Assembly: GCA_041660045.1 (NCBI GenBank)
Contig: JBAZXA010000001.1
Coordinates: forward strand, 558,001 to 622,000
From: WM-3-3 sp041660045
GTDB lineage: Bacteria > Pseudomonadota > Gammaproteobacteria > Methylococcales > Methylomonadaceae
Reading direction: 5' to 3'
DNA length: 64,000 nt
Shown here: positions 7,935-17,369 of the stretch, piece by piece
Layout: every line of letters starts with the position of its first letter
How positions within the stretch are numbered: the first letter of the stretch is position 1
Position numbers and translations under genes: made by a program
The notes under the pieces: generated by a model
Told to the model about the DNA's origin: nothing
What the model saw: only the letters and a program-made list of their open reading frames with translations
Database searches by the model: none

Positions 7935-10900
7935 GATTTATATTTTCCTTTGGATTGAAAAAAAGCAGCAACGGAAAATGTTAACGGCGCAGCAAACCTA
8001 TGTTTACAGCGCCGTTCGAAGCCGTCCAAATACAGGTAAATTACCGGTGTAGTGTAGAGCGTAAGAATTTGGCTAAAGACTAGCCCGCCAATAATGCTAA
8101 TCCCTAAAGGCTTAAGTAGCTCTGAACCATAACCTGAACCAAAAGCCAGAGGTACTGCTGCTAGCAAAGCGCCGCAAGATGTCATTAAAATTGGCCTAAA
8201 ACGCAAATGACAAGCTTTGCGTATGGCTGCCTCTGCGGTTAAGCCATCTTTGCGTTCTGCATTAATGGCAAAATCGATCATCATAATGGCATTTTTTTTA
8301 ACTATCCCTATTAATAAAATTAACCCTATCAAAGCAATAATGCTAAATTCAGTGTTGAAAGCCAACAACGCCAAAATAGCTCCCACACCTGCGGAAGGCA
8401 GGGTGGATAAGATGGTCAAGGGGTGTATATAACTCTCGTATAACACCCCTAGCACGATGTAGATGGCTATCAACGCTGATAATATCAACCAAGGTTGGTT
8501 TTTGAGTGATTTTTCAAATTCTTTAGCAGAACCTTGGAAACTACCATGAACCGATATGGGTACCGCTAAATTATTGACTGCTTCATTCACTGCCTGCCGT
8601 GCTGCTGATAATGCGACTCCGGCTGCCAAATTGAATGAAATGGTGGTAGTTGGAAACTGGCCTTGGTGATTTACCGATAACGCCGTGTTAGTAGGTACTA
8701 AATGGGTAAATGCCGAGAGTGGCACTTGCGCACCATTGGGGAAATCAACACTAGCAGGTACGCTCACATAAATGGATTTTAAAGCCTCTGGATTTTGGGC
8801 ATATTCCGGTGCAACCTCCATCACCACATGATATTGGTTTAATTCGGCGTAAATTACCGAAATTTGGCGTTGCCCAAAAGCATCATTTAAGGTGGAATCG
8901 ATCAAATTTTGGCTAACACCAAGCCTAGACGCCGCCGCCCTATCAATCTGTAAGCTAACTTGTTGACCTTTGTCTTGCTGGTCAGTATTCACATCGGTCA
9001 GTTCAGGCAGTTTTTGTAAGGCCGCTAATATACGCGGTGCCCATACCTTAAGTTCCTCTAGTTCTTCAGATTGAAAGGCATATTCATACGCTGCTGGCGA
9101 CGGCCGGCCACCAATCCTAAGTTCTTGGGCAGGCCGCAAATATAAGCTGGTGCCAGCCACGTTAGCGAGGCCAGTACGTAATTTTGCCATCAATTGGTCA
9201 GCACTGACCGATCTTTCTTCTAAGGCTTTTAAGATGACATATAGACGTCCACTGTTGGTGTTTGAACGGTCGCCACCGGTATTGCCTATGACGGCTTGTA
9301 CAGCGGGTTCGCGCTTAATGAGTTGTATGAGCTGGGTCAGTTTTTCCTGCATGGCTTGTGATGAAATGGTCTGGTCACCCCAAACGCCACCGATTAACCG
9401 GCCAGTATCTTGAATAGGAAAAAAACCTTTCGGGATAATGCTGTAAAGATAAAAATTTAAGCTAATAATAAATCCTAAAAGTAATAGCACCCACTGACTA
9501 CGCTTTAATGTCCAAATTAAACTAGCGTCATACCAGGCCAGTAAATGGTTTTGCCAATGGCTGCCTGGGTCAGACCTTGTTTCGGTGTTAACACTAGGCT
9601 TTATTTTTAACCACAACGAGCACAACACCGGTGTCGTGGTATACGACAAAGCGAGTGAAACCAGCACAGCGATAGACAAGGTAACGCCAAATTCCCTAAA
9701 TAATCGGCCGACAATACCGCCCATTAAGAGTATAGGTATAAAAACCGCCACCAAAGATAAACTCATGGATAATAAGGTAAAACTGACTTCTTTAATGCTT
9801 TTTAAAGCAGCTTGTTTAGGGACTAAACCTTGTTCTAAATATCGGATGGTATTTTCTACAACAACAATAGTGTCATCAACCACAAAACCAGTGGCAACGG
9901 TTAATGCCATCAACGATAAAATATCCAGACTAAATCCACATAAATACATCACGCCTAAAGTACCTAATAAAGACACGGGGACGGTCACGATAGGAATCAA
10001 TGATGAACGCCAATTACGCAAAAATAGGGATACGACTAAAATCACCAAAACTACAGCGATACACAAAGACAGCTTAACTTCAAACAAAGACGCCCGAATA
10101 AAACTGGAGCGGTCCATCGGCACGCTTAAATCTGCGGCATTGGGAATAGATGCCTGTAATTGCGGTAATAAGTTTTTAATTTTATCCACCGTAGCAATAA
10201 CATTGGCATTGTCCTGCTTCTGCACGCTTAAAATGATGGCCGGTTTATCGTTTAAAAACCCAGAATTACCTAAACTTTCTACCGAATCAACAACCCTGCC
10301 TAAATCTGATAAGCGTACCGCAGCACCATTGCGGTAAGTAATAATCAATGGCGAATAATCTTGAGCTGTTTTAGCCTGATCGTTAACAAAAATTTGCCAA
10401 GAACGCTGATGATCTTCAAGAAACCCCTTCGGGCGATTAACATTAGTCGAGACAATCGCACTACGCACTTCATCAAAACTCACCCCGTATTTAGCCAAGG
10501 CATTTGGATTTAATTCCACCCTAACTGCTGGCAACGAACTACCCCGCACATTCACCTGCCCCACACCTTCTACCTGGGAAATTTTTTGCGCTAAATTCGT
10601 GGAAGCCATATCAAACAATTGCTCACGGGATAAAATATCCGATGTTAAGGCCAACAGCATTAAGGGCGTATCATTTGGATTATTGCGGCGATAACTGGGG
10701 CGTGATGGCATATTAGCGGGCAATAAACTGGAAGATGCATTGATCGCAGCTTGGACATCTCGTGCTGCGGCATCAAAATCCCGATCTAAGTCAAACTGCA
10801 AATTTATGTTGGTATTGCCCAAACCACTTGTAGAGGTCATTTCATTAACCCCAGCAATATGCCCTAAAGCCCGCTCTAATGGCGTTGCCACCGTTGCCGC

Positions 10901-11077
10901 CATGGTTTCTGGGCTAGCGCCTGGCAGCGAGGCTTGAACTGAGATAAATGGAAAATCCACTTGTGGCAAGGCAGCCACGGGAAGCTGGAAATAAGCCAAT
11001 ACCCCCGCCATAGCAACACCTAAGGTTAGTAGGCTAGTTGCAATGGGACGGGCTATAAATTGCGCAGATAATGACAT
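7931..11077 (-). CDS. mdtC: RND multidrug efflux permease, MdtC-like
   Basis: A 1048-residue AcrB-family inner-membrane proton/drug antiporter with 12 predicted membrane helices and two large periplasmic loops. The start (FIARPIATSLLTLGVAMAGVLAYFQLPVAALPQVDFPF) and SASLPGASPETMAATVATPLER-type segment track E. coli MdtC more closely than MdtB. VVDDTIVVVEN in TM4 holds the Asp pair of the proton relay. MdtB and MdtC work as a heterotrimer in E. coli. The same is likely here because both genes lie side by side, separated by 2 bases. Confidence 0.93.
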   Translation of the reverse strand: MSLSAQFIARPIATSLLTLGVAMAGVLAYFQLPVAALPQVDFPFISVQASLPGASPETMAATVATPLERALGHIAGVNEMTSTSGLGNTNINLQFDLDRDFDAAARDVQAAINASSSLLPANMPSRPSYRRNNPNDTPLMLLALTSDILSREQLFDMASTNLAQKISQVEGVGQVNVRGSSLPAVRVELNPNALAKYGVSFDEVRSAIVSTNVNRPKGFLEDHQRSWQIFVNDQAKTAQDYSPLIITYRNGAAVRLSDLGRVVDSVESLGNSGFLNDKPAIILSVQKQDNANVIATVDKIKNLLPQLQASIPNAADLSVPMDRSSFIRASLFEVKLSLCIAVVLVILVVSLFLRNWRSSLIPIVTVPVSLLGTLGVMYLCGFSLDILSLMALTVATGFVVDDTIVVVENTIRYLEQGLVPKQAALKSIKEVSFTLLSMSLSLVAVFIPILLMGGIVGRLFREFGVTLSIAVLVSLALSYTTTPVLCSLWLKIKPSVNTETRSDPGSHWQNHLLAWYDASLIWTLKRSQWVLLLLGFIISLNFYLYSIIPKGFFPIQDTGRLIGGVWGDQTISSQAMQEKLTQLIQLIKREPAVQAVIGNTGGDRSNTNSGRLYVILKALEERSVSADQLMAKLRTGLANVAGTSLYLRPAQELRIGGRPSPAAYEYAFQSEELEELKVWAPRILAALQKLPELTDVNTDQQDKGQQVSLQIDRAAASRLGVSQNLIDSTLNDAFGQRQISVIYAELNQYHVVMEVAPEYAQNPEALKSIYVSVPASVDFPNGAQVPLSAFTHLVPTNTALSVNHQGQFPTTTISFNLAAGVALSAARQAVNEAVNNLAVPISVHGSFQGSAKEFEKSLKNQPWLILSALIAIYIVLGVLYESYIHPLTILSTLPSAGVGAILALLAFNTEFSIIALIGLILLIGIVKKNAIMMIDFAINAERKDGLTAEAAIRKACHLRFRPILMTSCGALLAAVPLAFGSGYGSELLKPLGISIIGGLVFSQILTLYTTPVIYLYLDGFERRCKHRFAAPLTFSVAAFFQSKGKYKS

Positions 11078-11079
11078 AA

Positions 11080-14000
11080 TTAGTCGTTACTACTAGCTTC
11101 AGGTGTAGCTGTGGTTTGCATTTGGCTTTTAACATTTTGTAATAAGCGGTCAAATGCCAAGTAAATGACTGGCGTGGTAAATAGCGTTAACAGCTGGCTA
11201 AAAATAAGCCCACCAACCATGGTAATGCCTAAGGGATGACGCAGCTCCGCACCAACGCCGCTGCCTAACATGAGAGGCAAAGCACTAAGCAATGAGGCTA
11301 AAGTGGTCATCATAATTGGACGAAAGCGTAACAAACAAGCTTGATTAATAGCTTCATAGGCTGATTTACCTTGCTTACGTTCAGCTTCCAAAGCAAAGTC
11401 GATCATCATAATGGCATTTTTTTTGACAATGCCGATCAACAAAATAATGCCAATAATCGCGATAATACTTAAATCAGTGCCTGATAGCATTAACGCCAAT
11501 AAAGCGCCTACACCCGCCGATGGCAAGGTAGACAAAATAGTGATGGGATGGATATAGCTTTCATACAATATCCCTAACACAATATAAACAGTAATAATGG
11601 CGGCAATAATCAACCAGACAGTATTTGTTAAAGAGGCGCTAAATGCGCGGGTAGCGCCTTGGTAACTAGCCTTTATGCTAATCGGAAGTTTTAGTTCTTG
11701 CTTAGCTTGTTCAATGGCGGCAATGGCGTCGCTTAAAAATACCCCAGGGACTAAGTTAAAAGTAATAGTAGCTGCCGGAAATTGCCCTAAATGATTAACC
11801 ACTAACGGTGTAAAACGCTCTGAAACGCTAGCGATGGCGGTTAATGGCACTTGCGTACCATTAGTTGAACTAATTCTGATGTCATTAAGCGCAGACACAT
11901 TATTACGAAACTCGGGCTTTACCTCCAATACCACCCTGTATTGGTTGGTTTGGGTATAAACTGTCGACACTTGGCGTTGCCCAAAAGCATTATACAAGGC
12001 GTTATCAATAGCCGAAATTGACACCCCCATCCGGCTTGCACTACTGCGGTCCACAAGCACATAAGCCTGTAAGCCTTGGTCTTGGACATCACTGTCAATA
12101 TCGGCAAATACTGGCATTTGCCTTAGTTTGTCCAGCATGACGGCAGTCCAATGATTAAGTTCATCAGCATCCGCCGAATCCAGTGAAAATTGGTATTGCA
12201 TACGGCTGCTACGGGTTTCTATAGTTAAGTCTTGCACCGGTTGCAAATAAAGTGTCAGCGCGTGATCCGTGCCCCATTTGGCCAATAGCCTGTGCATGAC
12301 CGCCTCCACACCAACTTTGCGTTCTGCCAGCGGTTTTAAATTGATTTGCAAGCGGCCGGTATTTAGCGTTGGGTTGTTACCATCCACCCCAACTAAAGAG
12401 GATAAACTGGCTACCGCAGGATCTTGTAGGATCATAGCCGCTAGTACTTGCTGTCGTTCCGCCATACTGGCAAATGAGATGTCTTGCGGGGCTTCCGTTA
12501 TGCCTTGTATCGTACCGGTATCTTGGACTGGAAAAAAACCTTTTGGAATAATGATATACAAGAATATAGTCAACACTAGGGTAGCTACTGCGACTAATAA
12601 GGTAACGTTTTGGTGACGTAAAACCCAGCGCAGCATAAGCGCATACACTGAAATCAGTTTATCTAAAACTCTACCGATGACCTTATAGCCATAATTTTGC
12701 TGGTTTGGATCAACATGCTTAAGCATTTTTGCGCACATCATCGGCGTTAAGGTTAAGGAAATCACCGCCGAAATAAGTATTGTCACCGCCAGTGTAATAG
12801 CAAATTCCCGAAATAACCGTCCAACCACATCACCCATGAATAACAACGGTATCAACACCGCCACTAATGAAAAAGTTAATGAGATGATGGTGAAACCAAT
12901 TTGTGCCGACCCTTTTAAAGCCGCTTGCATAGGCGTATCACCTTCTTCTAAATAACGGGAAATATTTTCGATCACGACAATGGCGTCATCGACAACAAAA
13001 CCCACGGCTATAGTTAAGGCCATCAACGTTAGGTTGTTGATGCTAAAACCCGCCAAATACATAAAACCAAACGTACCAACTAACGACAACGGCACTACTA
13101 TGCTTGGGATCACGGTCGCCGAAACATTACGCAAAAAGATAAAAATCACCAAAACCACCAGCATCACTGCCAGTAATAATTCTTGCTTAACGGCTGCCAC
13201 CGATGCGCGAATGGTGGTGGTTCGGTCAGCCATAACCGATAAATCTAGACTCTTGGGTAATCCTTCTTGCAACTGCGGTAGCAATTGTTTAATGCGGTCT
13301 ACCACTTCAATAACATTAGTACCGGGCTGGCGTTGGATATTGACAATAACAGCCGAGGTTTGGTTGGCCCAAGCGGCCAGCCGGATATTTTCAGCCGAAT
13401 TTTTTACATCCGCCACATCAGCTAGCAGCACGGGCCGGCTATTTCGGTAGGCTACAACTAGGGCTTCGTACTCTGCAGCTGATTTTAGTTGATCGTTTGC
13501 ATTGATAGTCACGGAACGGGATAAGCCGTCAAATGAGCCTTTCGGCTGGCTGGCATTGGCATTTGTGATGGCAGTCCGTAGATCTTCAAGCCCCAGCCCA
13601 TAAGCAGCTAATGCCTTAGGATTAGCCTGTATGCGAATAGCGGGCCGTTGCCCACCACTGATACTCACTAAGCCTACCCCTGCCAATTGGGATAATTTTT
13701 GCGCCAAGCGGGTATCCACCAAGTCTTCAACTTGCGTTAGCGGCAAAGTGTCAGAACTTATCGCTAAGGTCATTACCGGCGCATCCGCTGGATTAACCTT
13801 ACTGTACACTGGCGGCAACGGTAAATCATTAGGCAAAAAGCTAGCCGCCGCATTAATAGCGGCTTGCACTTGCTGTTCAGCTATATCGATATTAAGGTTT
13901 AAATCAAACTGTAAGACAAGCACAGAAGCGCCTGATGAGCTGCTGGATGAAATTTGGCTTAAGCTGGGCAATTGCCCCAATTGGCGTTCCAACGGAGCAG

Positions 14001-14193
14001 TAATTAAAGAAGCCATCACCTCTTGACTAGCGCCAGGATATAAAGTGGTCACTTGGATAGTGGGATATTCAACCTGTGGTAAGGCAGACACCGGTAGCTG
14101 CCGATAGGCGACTATACCCACTAGTAGAACTGCCAACATCAGTAACGATGTGGCGACAGGACGTAAAATAAATAAACGCGAAGGGTTCATCAC
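11080..14193 (-). CDS. mdtB: RND multidrug efflux permease, MdtB-like
   Basis: A 1037-residue RND transporter closely resembling E. coli MdtB. It starts with SRLFILRPVATSLLM, contains PVSALPQVEYPTIQVTTLYPGAS and shares the TM4 proton-relay element FVVDDAIVVIENISRYLE. Predicted 12 membrane helices with two periplasmic porter/docking loops. It lies directly against mdtA (no intergenic base) and 2 bases before mdtC, so the two permeases are made from one message and probably assemble together. Confidence 0.93.
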   Translation of the reverse strand: MMNPSRLFILRPVATSLLMLAVLLVGIVAYRQLPVSALPQVEYPTIQVTTLYPGASQEVMASLITAPLERQLGQLPSLSQISSSSSSGASVLVLQFDLNLNIDIAEQQVQAAINAAASFLPNDLPLPPVYSKVNPADAPVMTLAISSDTLPLTQVEDLVDTRLAQKLSQLAGVGLVSISGGQRPAIRIQANPKALAAYGLGLEDLRTAITNANASQPKGSFDGLSRSVTINANDQLKSAAEYEALVVAYRNSRPVLLADVADVKNSAENIRLAAWANQTSAVIVNIQRQPGTNVIEVVDRIKQLLPQLQEGLPKSLDLSVMADRTTTIRASVAAVKQELLLAVMLVVLVIFIFLRNVSATVIPSIVVPLSLVGTFGFMYLAGFSINNLTLMALTIAVGFVVDDAIVVIENISRYLEEGDTPMQAALKGSAQIGFTIISLTFSLVAVLIPLLFMGDVVGRLFREFAITLAVTILISAVISLTLTPMMCAKMLKHVDPNQQNYGYKVIGRVLDKLISVYALMLRWVLRHQNVTLLVAVATLVLTIFLYIIIPKGFFPVQDTGTIQGITEAPQDISFASMAERQQVLAAMILQDPAVASLSSLVGVDGNNPTLNTGRLQINLKPLAERKVGVEAVMHRLLAKWGTDHALTLYLQPVQDLTIETRSSRMQYQFSLDSADADELNHWTAVMLDKLRQMPVFADIDSDVQDQGLQAYVLVDRSSASRMGVSISAIDNALYNAFGQRQVSTVYTQTNQYRVVLEVKPEFRNNVSALNDIRISSTNGTQVPLTAIASVSERFTPLVVNHLGQFPAATITFNLVPGVFLSDAIAAIEQAKQELKLPISIKASYQGATRAFSASLTNTVWLIIAAIITVYIVLGILYESYIHPITILSTLPSAGVGALLALMLSGTDLSIIAIIGIILLIGIVKKNAIMMIDFALEAERKQGKSAYEAINQACLLRFRPIMMTTLASLLSALPLMLGSGVGAELRHPLGITMVGGLIFSQLLTLFTTPVIYLAFDRLLQNVKSQMQTTATPEASSND

Positions 14194-15495
14194 TTAACCC
14201 TTGGGCTTATGCGACTTACCTGGCTGTTTTTTACGCCCATCATTGAGCTCATTTGCGTTATTAGGATGGCTATCGGCAGCGACATTGCGTTCAATCAGTT
14301 TAATCTCTGAGCCCTCACGTAGTTTGTCTGCACCTTCTGCAACTACCATTTGATGGGCTTCCAAACCCTCCAAAATTACCACTTGCTCACCTTCTGTTGG
14401 CCCTAATTTAATAGGCTGTACCGAGACCTTCTTACCATCATTTATGATATAAGCAAAAGTGCCTGAATTACCGGTTTGGACCACCATACTAGGTACTATG
14501 GTCACATTGCGTAAGACATCAACCTTTAACTTAATATTGACAAATTGATTGGCAAACAGCGCATTGTCATCATTGATAAATTGGGCTTTTAATTTAACAG
14601 TTCCTGTATTGATATCAATCTGATTGTCTATAGCCGATAAACGTCCTACGGCTAATTTTTGCTTACCACTACGATCATACGCTTCAACTAGAAGATTATT
14701 ACCTCCAGTTTGCTTAATCAGCGCAGGTAATTGATCTTCAGGTAAGGTAAACACCACGGCTATCGGTTGGGTTTGGGTGATGACGGCAATGCCGTTTGTG
14801 TCCGTAGCCTTCACAATATTGCCTTGGTCTACTACCCGCAGCCCTAAACGGCCACTAATTGGGGCAATAATTTTGGTATAGGTAAGCTGTAGTTTTGCAT
14901 TCGCTACCAAAGCCTTATCTGTAGCCACAGTGCCTTCATATTGTTTAACTAAAAAAGCTTGCGTTGCCGTTTGCTGTGCAGCGATTGAATCTTGCTGCAA
15001 CAAAGTGTTATAGCGTTCCAAGTCCAATTGGGCATTTTTTAATAGGGCTTGATCACGTAACAATTGCCCCTCAACCTGTATTAACTGAATTTGATAGGGC
15101 CTTGGATCAATTTCCGCAAGCACATCGCCTTCATGTACATAGCTGCCTTCTTTATATAAAATCCGTATTAGTTCACCGTCTACCCGCGGTTTTATGGTGG
15201 CTGTTACGCCAGTAACCGTCCCTAAGGCATTTAAATAGACTGGCATATCACCAACACTAACTTCTTTAGCCACCACCGCAACCACTCCAGCATCTTTTCC
15301 GAAACCACGTTTACGCGAATTGCCTGCGTTTTTCTCGCTCTGGATAGCTTCCTTTCCGACATCCTCTTTTGAAAAAAGAGCCTTGCCAAAATATAACGTC
15401 AATAAAACTAAAGCTACTATTACGCTCAAAAATAACCAGCGATAGGTATGCTTTTGACGGGTTACAGCGGATGTTTGAATATCTTCAGATGTCAT
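14194..15495 (-). CDS. mdtA: RND efflux periplasmic adaptor, MdtA-like
   Basis: A 433-residue membrane fusion protein that joins the RND permeases to the outer-membrane channel. One N-terminal membrane anchor (about residues 20-42) is followed by a barrel-sandwich/lipoyl half (GSYVHEGDVLAEIDPRPYQ), an alpha-hairpin and the second lipoyl half (IIAPISGRLGLRVVDQGNIV). The C-terminal tail is basic and hydrophilic. It is the first gene of the four-gene efflux operon. No strong ribosome-binding sequence is seen before the ATG. Confidence 0.92.
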   Translation of the reverse strand: MTSEDIQTSAVTRQKHTYRWLFLSVIVALVLLTLYFGKALFSKEDVGKEAIQSEKNAGNSRKRGFGKDAGVVAVVAKEVSVGDMPVYLNALGTVTGVTATIKPRVDGELIRILYKEGSYVHEGDVLAEIDPRPYQIQLIQVEGQLLRDQALLKNAQLDLERYNTLLQQDSIAAQQTATQAFLVKQYEGTVATDKALVANAKLQLTYTKIIAPISGRLGLRVVDQGNIVKATDTNGIAVITQTQPIAVVFTLPEDQLPALIKQTGGNNLLVEAYDRSGKQKLAVGRLSAIDNQIDINTGTVKLKAQFINDDNALFANQFVNIKLKVDVLRNVTIVPSMVVQTGNSGTFAYIINDGKKVSVQPIKLGPTEGEQVVILEGLEAHQMVVAEGADKLREGSEIKLIERNVAADSHPNNANELNDGRKKQPGKSHKPKG

Positions 15496-15780
15496 TAACT
15501 AAAGTGCGTTAGGTTTGCAATCGGGGTGATTTTTCGTTAGCTTTTTATTAAGGGGAGTCGTTAAGCTTAAGGTTATGGCCTAGCACCCTTCACTTAGTGT
15601 ACCAAGTTAATTTTAGGAATAGTTTAACGGCAAATTTGCTAAATATTTCGCAGCAACTGTGTAAAGATTAAGGAAACTTAAAACTCACCCCATGTTTTAG
15701 TAAATTGTATTAAGACAACAAGATTCCCATAGTCTGAAACACTCAAGCATGGTGCAGGTAACAGCAAAATAACTGCGCCT
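15496..15780. other. Gene-free region upstream of the efflux operon
   Basis: About 285 bases between mdtA and the terminator of the TfoX-like gene. I find no open frame with coding character and no convincing -10/-35 pair. It must hold the promoter and any regulator site for the leftward efflux operon, because the next upstream gene ends in a terminator. No divergent repressor or two-component pair (such as BaeSR) accompanies the operon here. Confidence 0.4.
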
Positions 15781-15785
15781 AAAAA

Positions 15786-15821
15786 CTTAAGCATAAGCTA
15801 CTATTTAAATGCTTATTTAAG
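15786..15821 (-). terminator. Rho-independent terminator of the TfoX-like gene
   Basis: On the minus strand CTTAAATAAGC pairs with GCTTAT(GC)TTAAG, an 11-bp stem with a two-base bulge, immediately followed by TTTTT. The first arm overlaps the stop codon of the TfoX-like gene. This separates that gene from the efflux operon downstream. Confidence 0.65.
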
Positions 15822-16190
15822 TGAATTTCTTAGCGCTTTTTTAGCCTGCTTAGTCATCTGGGCTATTTTAATAGACTCTCCTACCCAAACCACTAACAGT
15901 TCGGCATCGGTTAGCACTTCTTCTGGCAGCTCATAGTATCTACGCACATTAACAGTCCCCTTTTTAGTCTGATAGGAAAATGGCTGCATACCCGCTTGCT
16001 CATATTTATCCCGTGTCTTGTCATCCACAACAAAATACAAGCTGTTGTGGACTATCATAGCAAACTGCACCGATTCATAAGAGATCCAAATTCCGCCAAA
16101 AAACCGCGCTAGCCGAATTGGCCCTACAGGCGCTAATTGCTCTATGACGTATTCTTTAAACTCAGTACTTGTCGACAACTTTTGCCCCAC
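15813..16190 (-). CDS. TfoX N-terminal-domain protein
   Basis: A 125-residue protein with the TfoX/Sxy N-terminal fold: RLARFFGGIWISYESVQFAMI, then LYFVVDDKTRDKYEQAGMQPFSY and YYELPEEVLTD. Full TfoX/Sxy activates competence genes with CRP and carries an extra C-terminal domain. This protein has only the N-terminal domain, so a regulatory role in competence is possible but not shown. The start appears to be GTG (16190) with no clear ribosome-binding sequence. It is monocistronic, ended by the hairpin at 15786-15821. Confidence 0.82.
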   Translation of the reverse strand: MGQKLSTSTEFKEYVIEQLAPVGPIRLARFFGGIWISYESVQFAMIVHNSLYFVVDDKTRDKYEQAGMQPFSYQTKKGTVNVRRYYELPEEVLTDAELLVVWVGESIKIAQMTKQAKKALRNSLK

Positions 16191-16258
16191 TAAACGATAA
16201 AGTTTGTCATGCTGTTACAGGCGCTGCTTACCATTAAAACAAACTTCCTAGGCTATGC

Positions 16259-16711
16259 CTATTGATAGGTTTTTCCTTGAAATTTTAGCCAACCCGCTGG
16301 ATGTGACCCATTCGGATCGCGATGGGTCCAATGTATAAGACCGCCTTTTTCACCCCATTCATATACACCGTTAAATTGAACTGTGTCGCCTATTTGTAGA
16401 TTATCAAGTCTAGGGGCCAAATCAATATTGTGGGCAACTAATAAAGTTTGCCCTGTCCCTAATTTGATAATAAATCTTTGATGCTGCCTGCCCTTAAGAT
16501 CATCTGACAACATCTTAACGACGATGCCTTGCCCAGCAACCTGGACATCACTAACCTGATTTGCAAACGCCTGAGCGATAATTTCATCAGAACCAACCTC
16601 AGTTGGGTTAGCCTCTTGGAAACTTATGTCATTGGTTAATGGGATATTATGGGTTTTGAGATAGCTAAACCCAAGCAACAATATCAGAGCAATTAACAAC
16701 AATTTTTTCAT
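16259..16711 (-). CDS. DUF3465 secreted or membrane-anchored protein
   Basis: A 150-residue protein with a hydrophobic N-terminal segment (residues 3-17, signal or anchor). Its C-terminal ~100 residues look like the DUF3465 family: a small beta-rich domain with QHQRFIIKLGTGQTLLVAHNIDLAPR, GDTVQFNGVYEWGEKGGLIHWTHRDPNG and HPAGWL. The family may have an OB-like fold and its function is unknown. It lies 68 bases upstream of the TfoX-like gene in the same direction. Confidence 0.8.
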   Translation of the reverse strand: MKKLLLIALILLLGFSYLKTHNIPLTNDISFQEANPTEVGSDEIIAQAFANQVSDVQVAGQGIVVKMLSDDLKGRQHQRFIIKLGTGQTLLVAHNIDLAPRLDNLQIGDTVQFNGVYEWGEKGGLIHWTHRDPNGSHPAGWLKFQGKTYQ

Positions 16712-16791
16712 TCTTACCCAAACCTTAGGGAGACTACCAATAATGTTTACGAGTCATTTAATCATAATCGCGATAAATTAAACGTTGCCAC

Positions 16792-16826
16792 AAAAAAAAG
16801 TCCATATTTTATGGCCTAAACCATAA
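16792..16826 (-). terminator. Terminator-like element with two mutually exclusive hairpins
   Basis: On the minus strand CCATA-AAA-TATGG is followed by AC and eight T (16792-16814). Overlapping it, TTATGG-TTTAGG-CCATAA (16809-16826) would use the CCATA arm instead. It lies 47 bases after the stop of the 126-residue gene, so a plain terminator is the first reading. Confidence 0.55.
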
Positions 16827-16873
16827 GTACGTTAATATTTAAGCTGTCGATCAAGACATCACCTTATTAATTT

Positions 16874-17254
16874 TTATAGATCTGCCTGCTTGTTTAACCA
16901 TGAACGTAAACTTGTAGCCATTCTCAAATAAGCCTCTTGATCTTCACTACGCATAGCTTCTAATACTTCTATAACCCGCTCGGGTGCACGCGCTTTTTTT
17001 TCTTGGTCTATCTGCACTTGCATTTCCTTGAATCTGTTTAAAGTACTTTCAATATCAAGTGTAAGGGTTGTCTTAGAGTTTTGTCGGTACGCTGTGACCA
17101 AAATGTCAAGCACATCGGAAATTACACCTAATTGATGCCCTGCACTGGCTATTTGGGAAAATATTTTCTGTTCTAAAGCTAAGTCAGAAGAGTTCTGAAT
17201 ATTAAGCACTAGTGATTGGGACTGCGATTGATTTTGTAGGTTTGGATCAGTCAT
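16874..17254 (-). CDS. Unknown 126-residue soluble protein
   Basis: No family recognised. The N-terminus is rich in Gln/Ser/Asn. The remainder is predicted helical with charged heptad-like stretches (STLNRFKEMQVQIDQEKKARAPERVIEVLEAMRSEDQEAYLRMATSL is largely helical). There is no signal peptide or membrane segment and no cysteine. A good AAGGAACG ribosome-binding sequence precedes the ATG. It stands alone between two terminator-like hairpins (17292-17316 upstream, 16792-16826 downstream). Composition resembles a small cytoplasmic regulatory or adaptor protein, but this is a guess. Confidence 0.7.
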   Translation of the reverse strand: MTDPNLQNQSQSQSLVLNIQNSSDLALEQKIFSQIASAGHQLGVISDVLDILVTAYRQNSKTTLTLDIESTLNRFKEMQVQIDQEKKARAPERVIEVLEAMRSEDQEAYLRMATSLRSWLNKQADL

Positions 17255-17291
17255 TAAACGTTCCTTATATTTTATGATATAGGCTAGATAC

Positions 17292-17316
17292 TTAAAAACC
17301 TTAAAGCACTAAGGTT
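17292..17316 (-). terminator. Terminator of the acyltransferase gene
   Basis: On the minus strand AACCTTA pairs with TAAGGTT (7 bp, 6-base loop) and the stem runs into TTTTT. It is 54 bases after the acyltransferase stop. It is A+T-rich and so of moderate strength. Confidence 0.5.
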
Positions 17317-17369
17317 ATAAAGCATAAATTAAGCTTTTTTAATTCTTTGTTAAAAACACTATAAACATC

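Noticed and set aside
9585..10337. Long plus-strand open frame (250 codons) opposite the MdtC-like gene
   Set aside because: It mirrors the real permease on the other strand. The product is low-complexity Lys/Thr-rich with no family features or ribosome-binding site. The same holds for the frames at 12980-13450, 31742-32431, 41321-42001 and 46392-47123.
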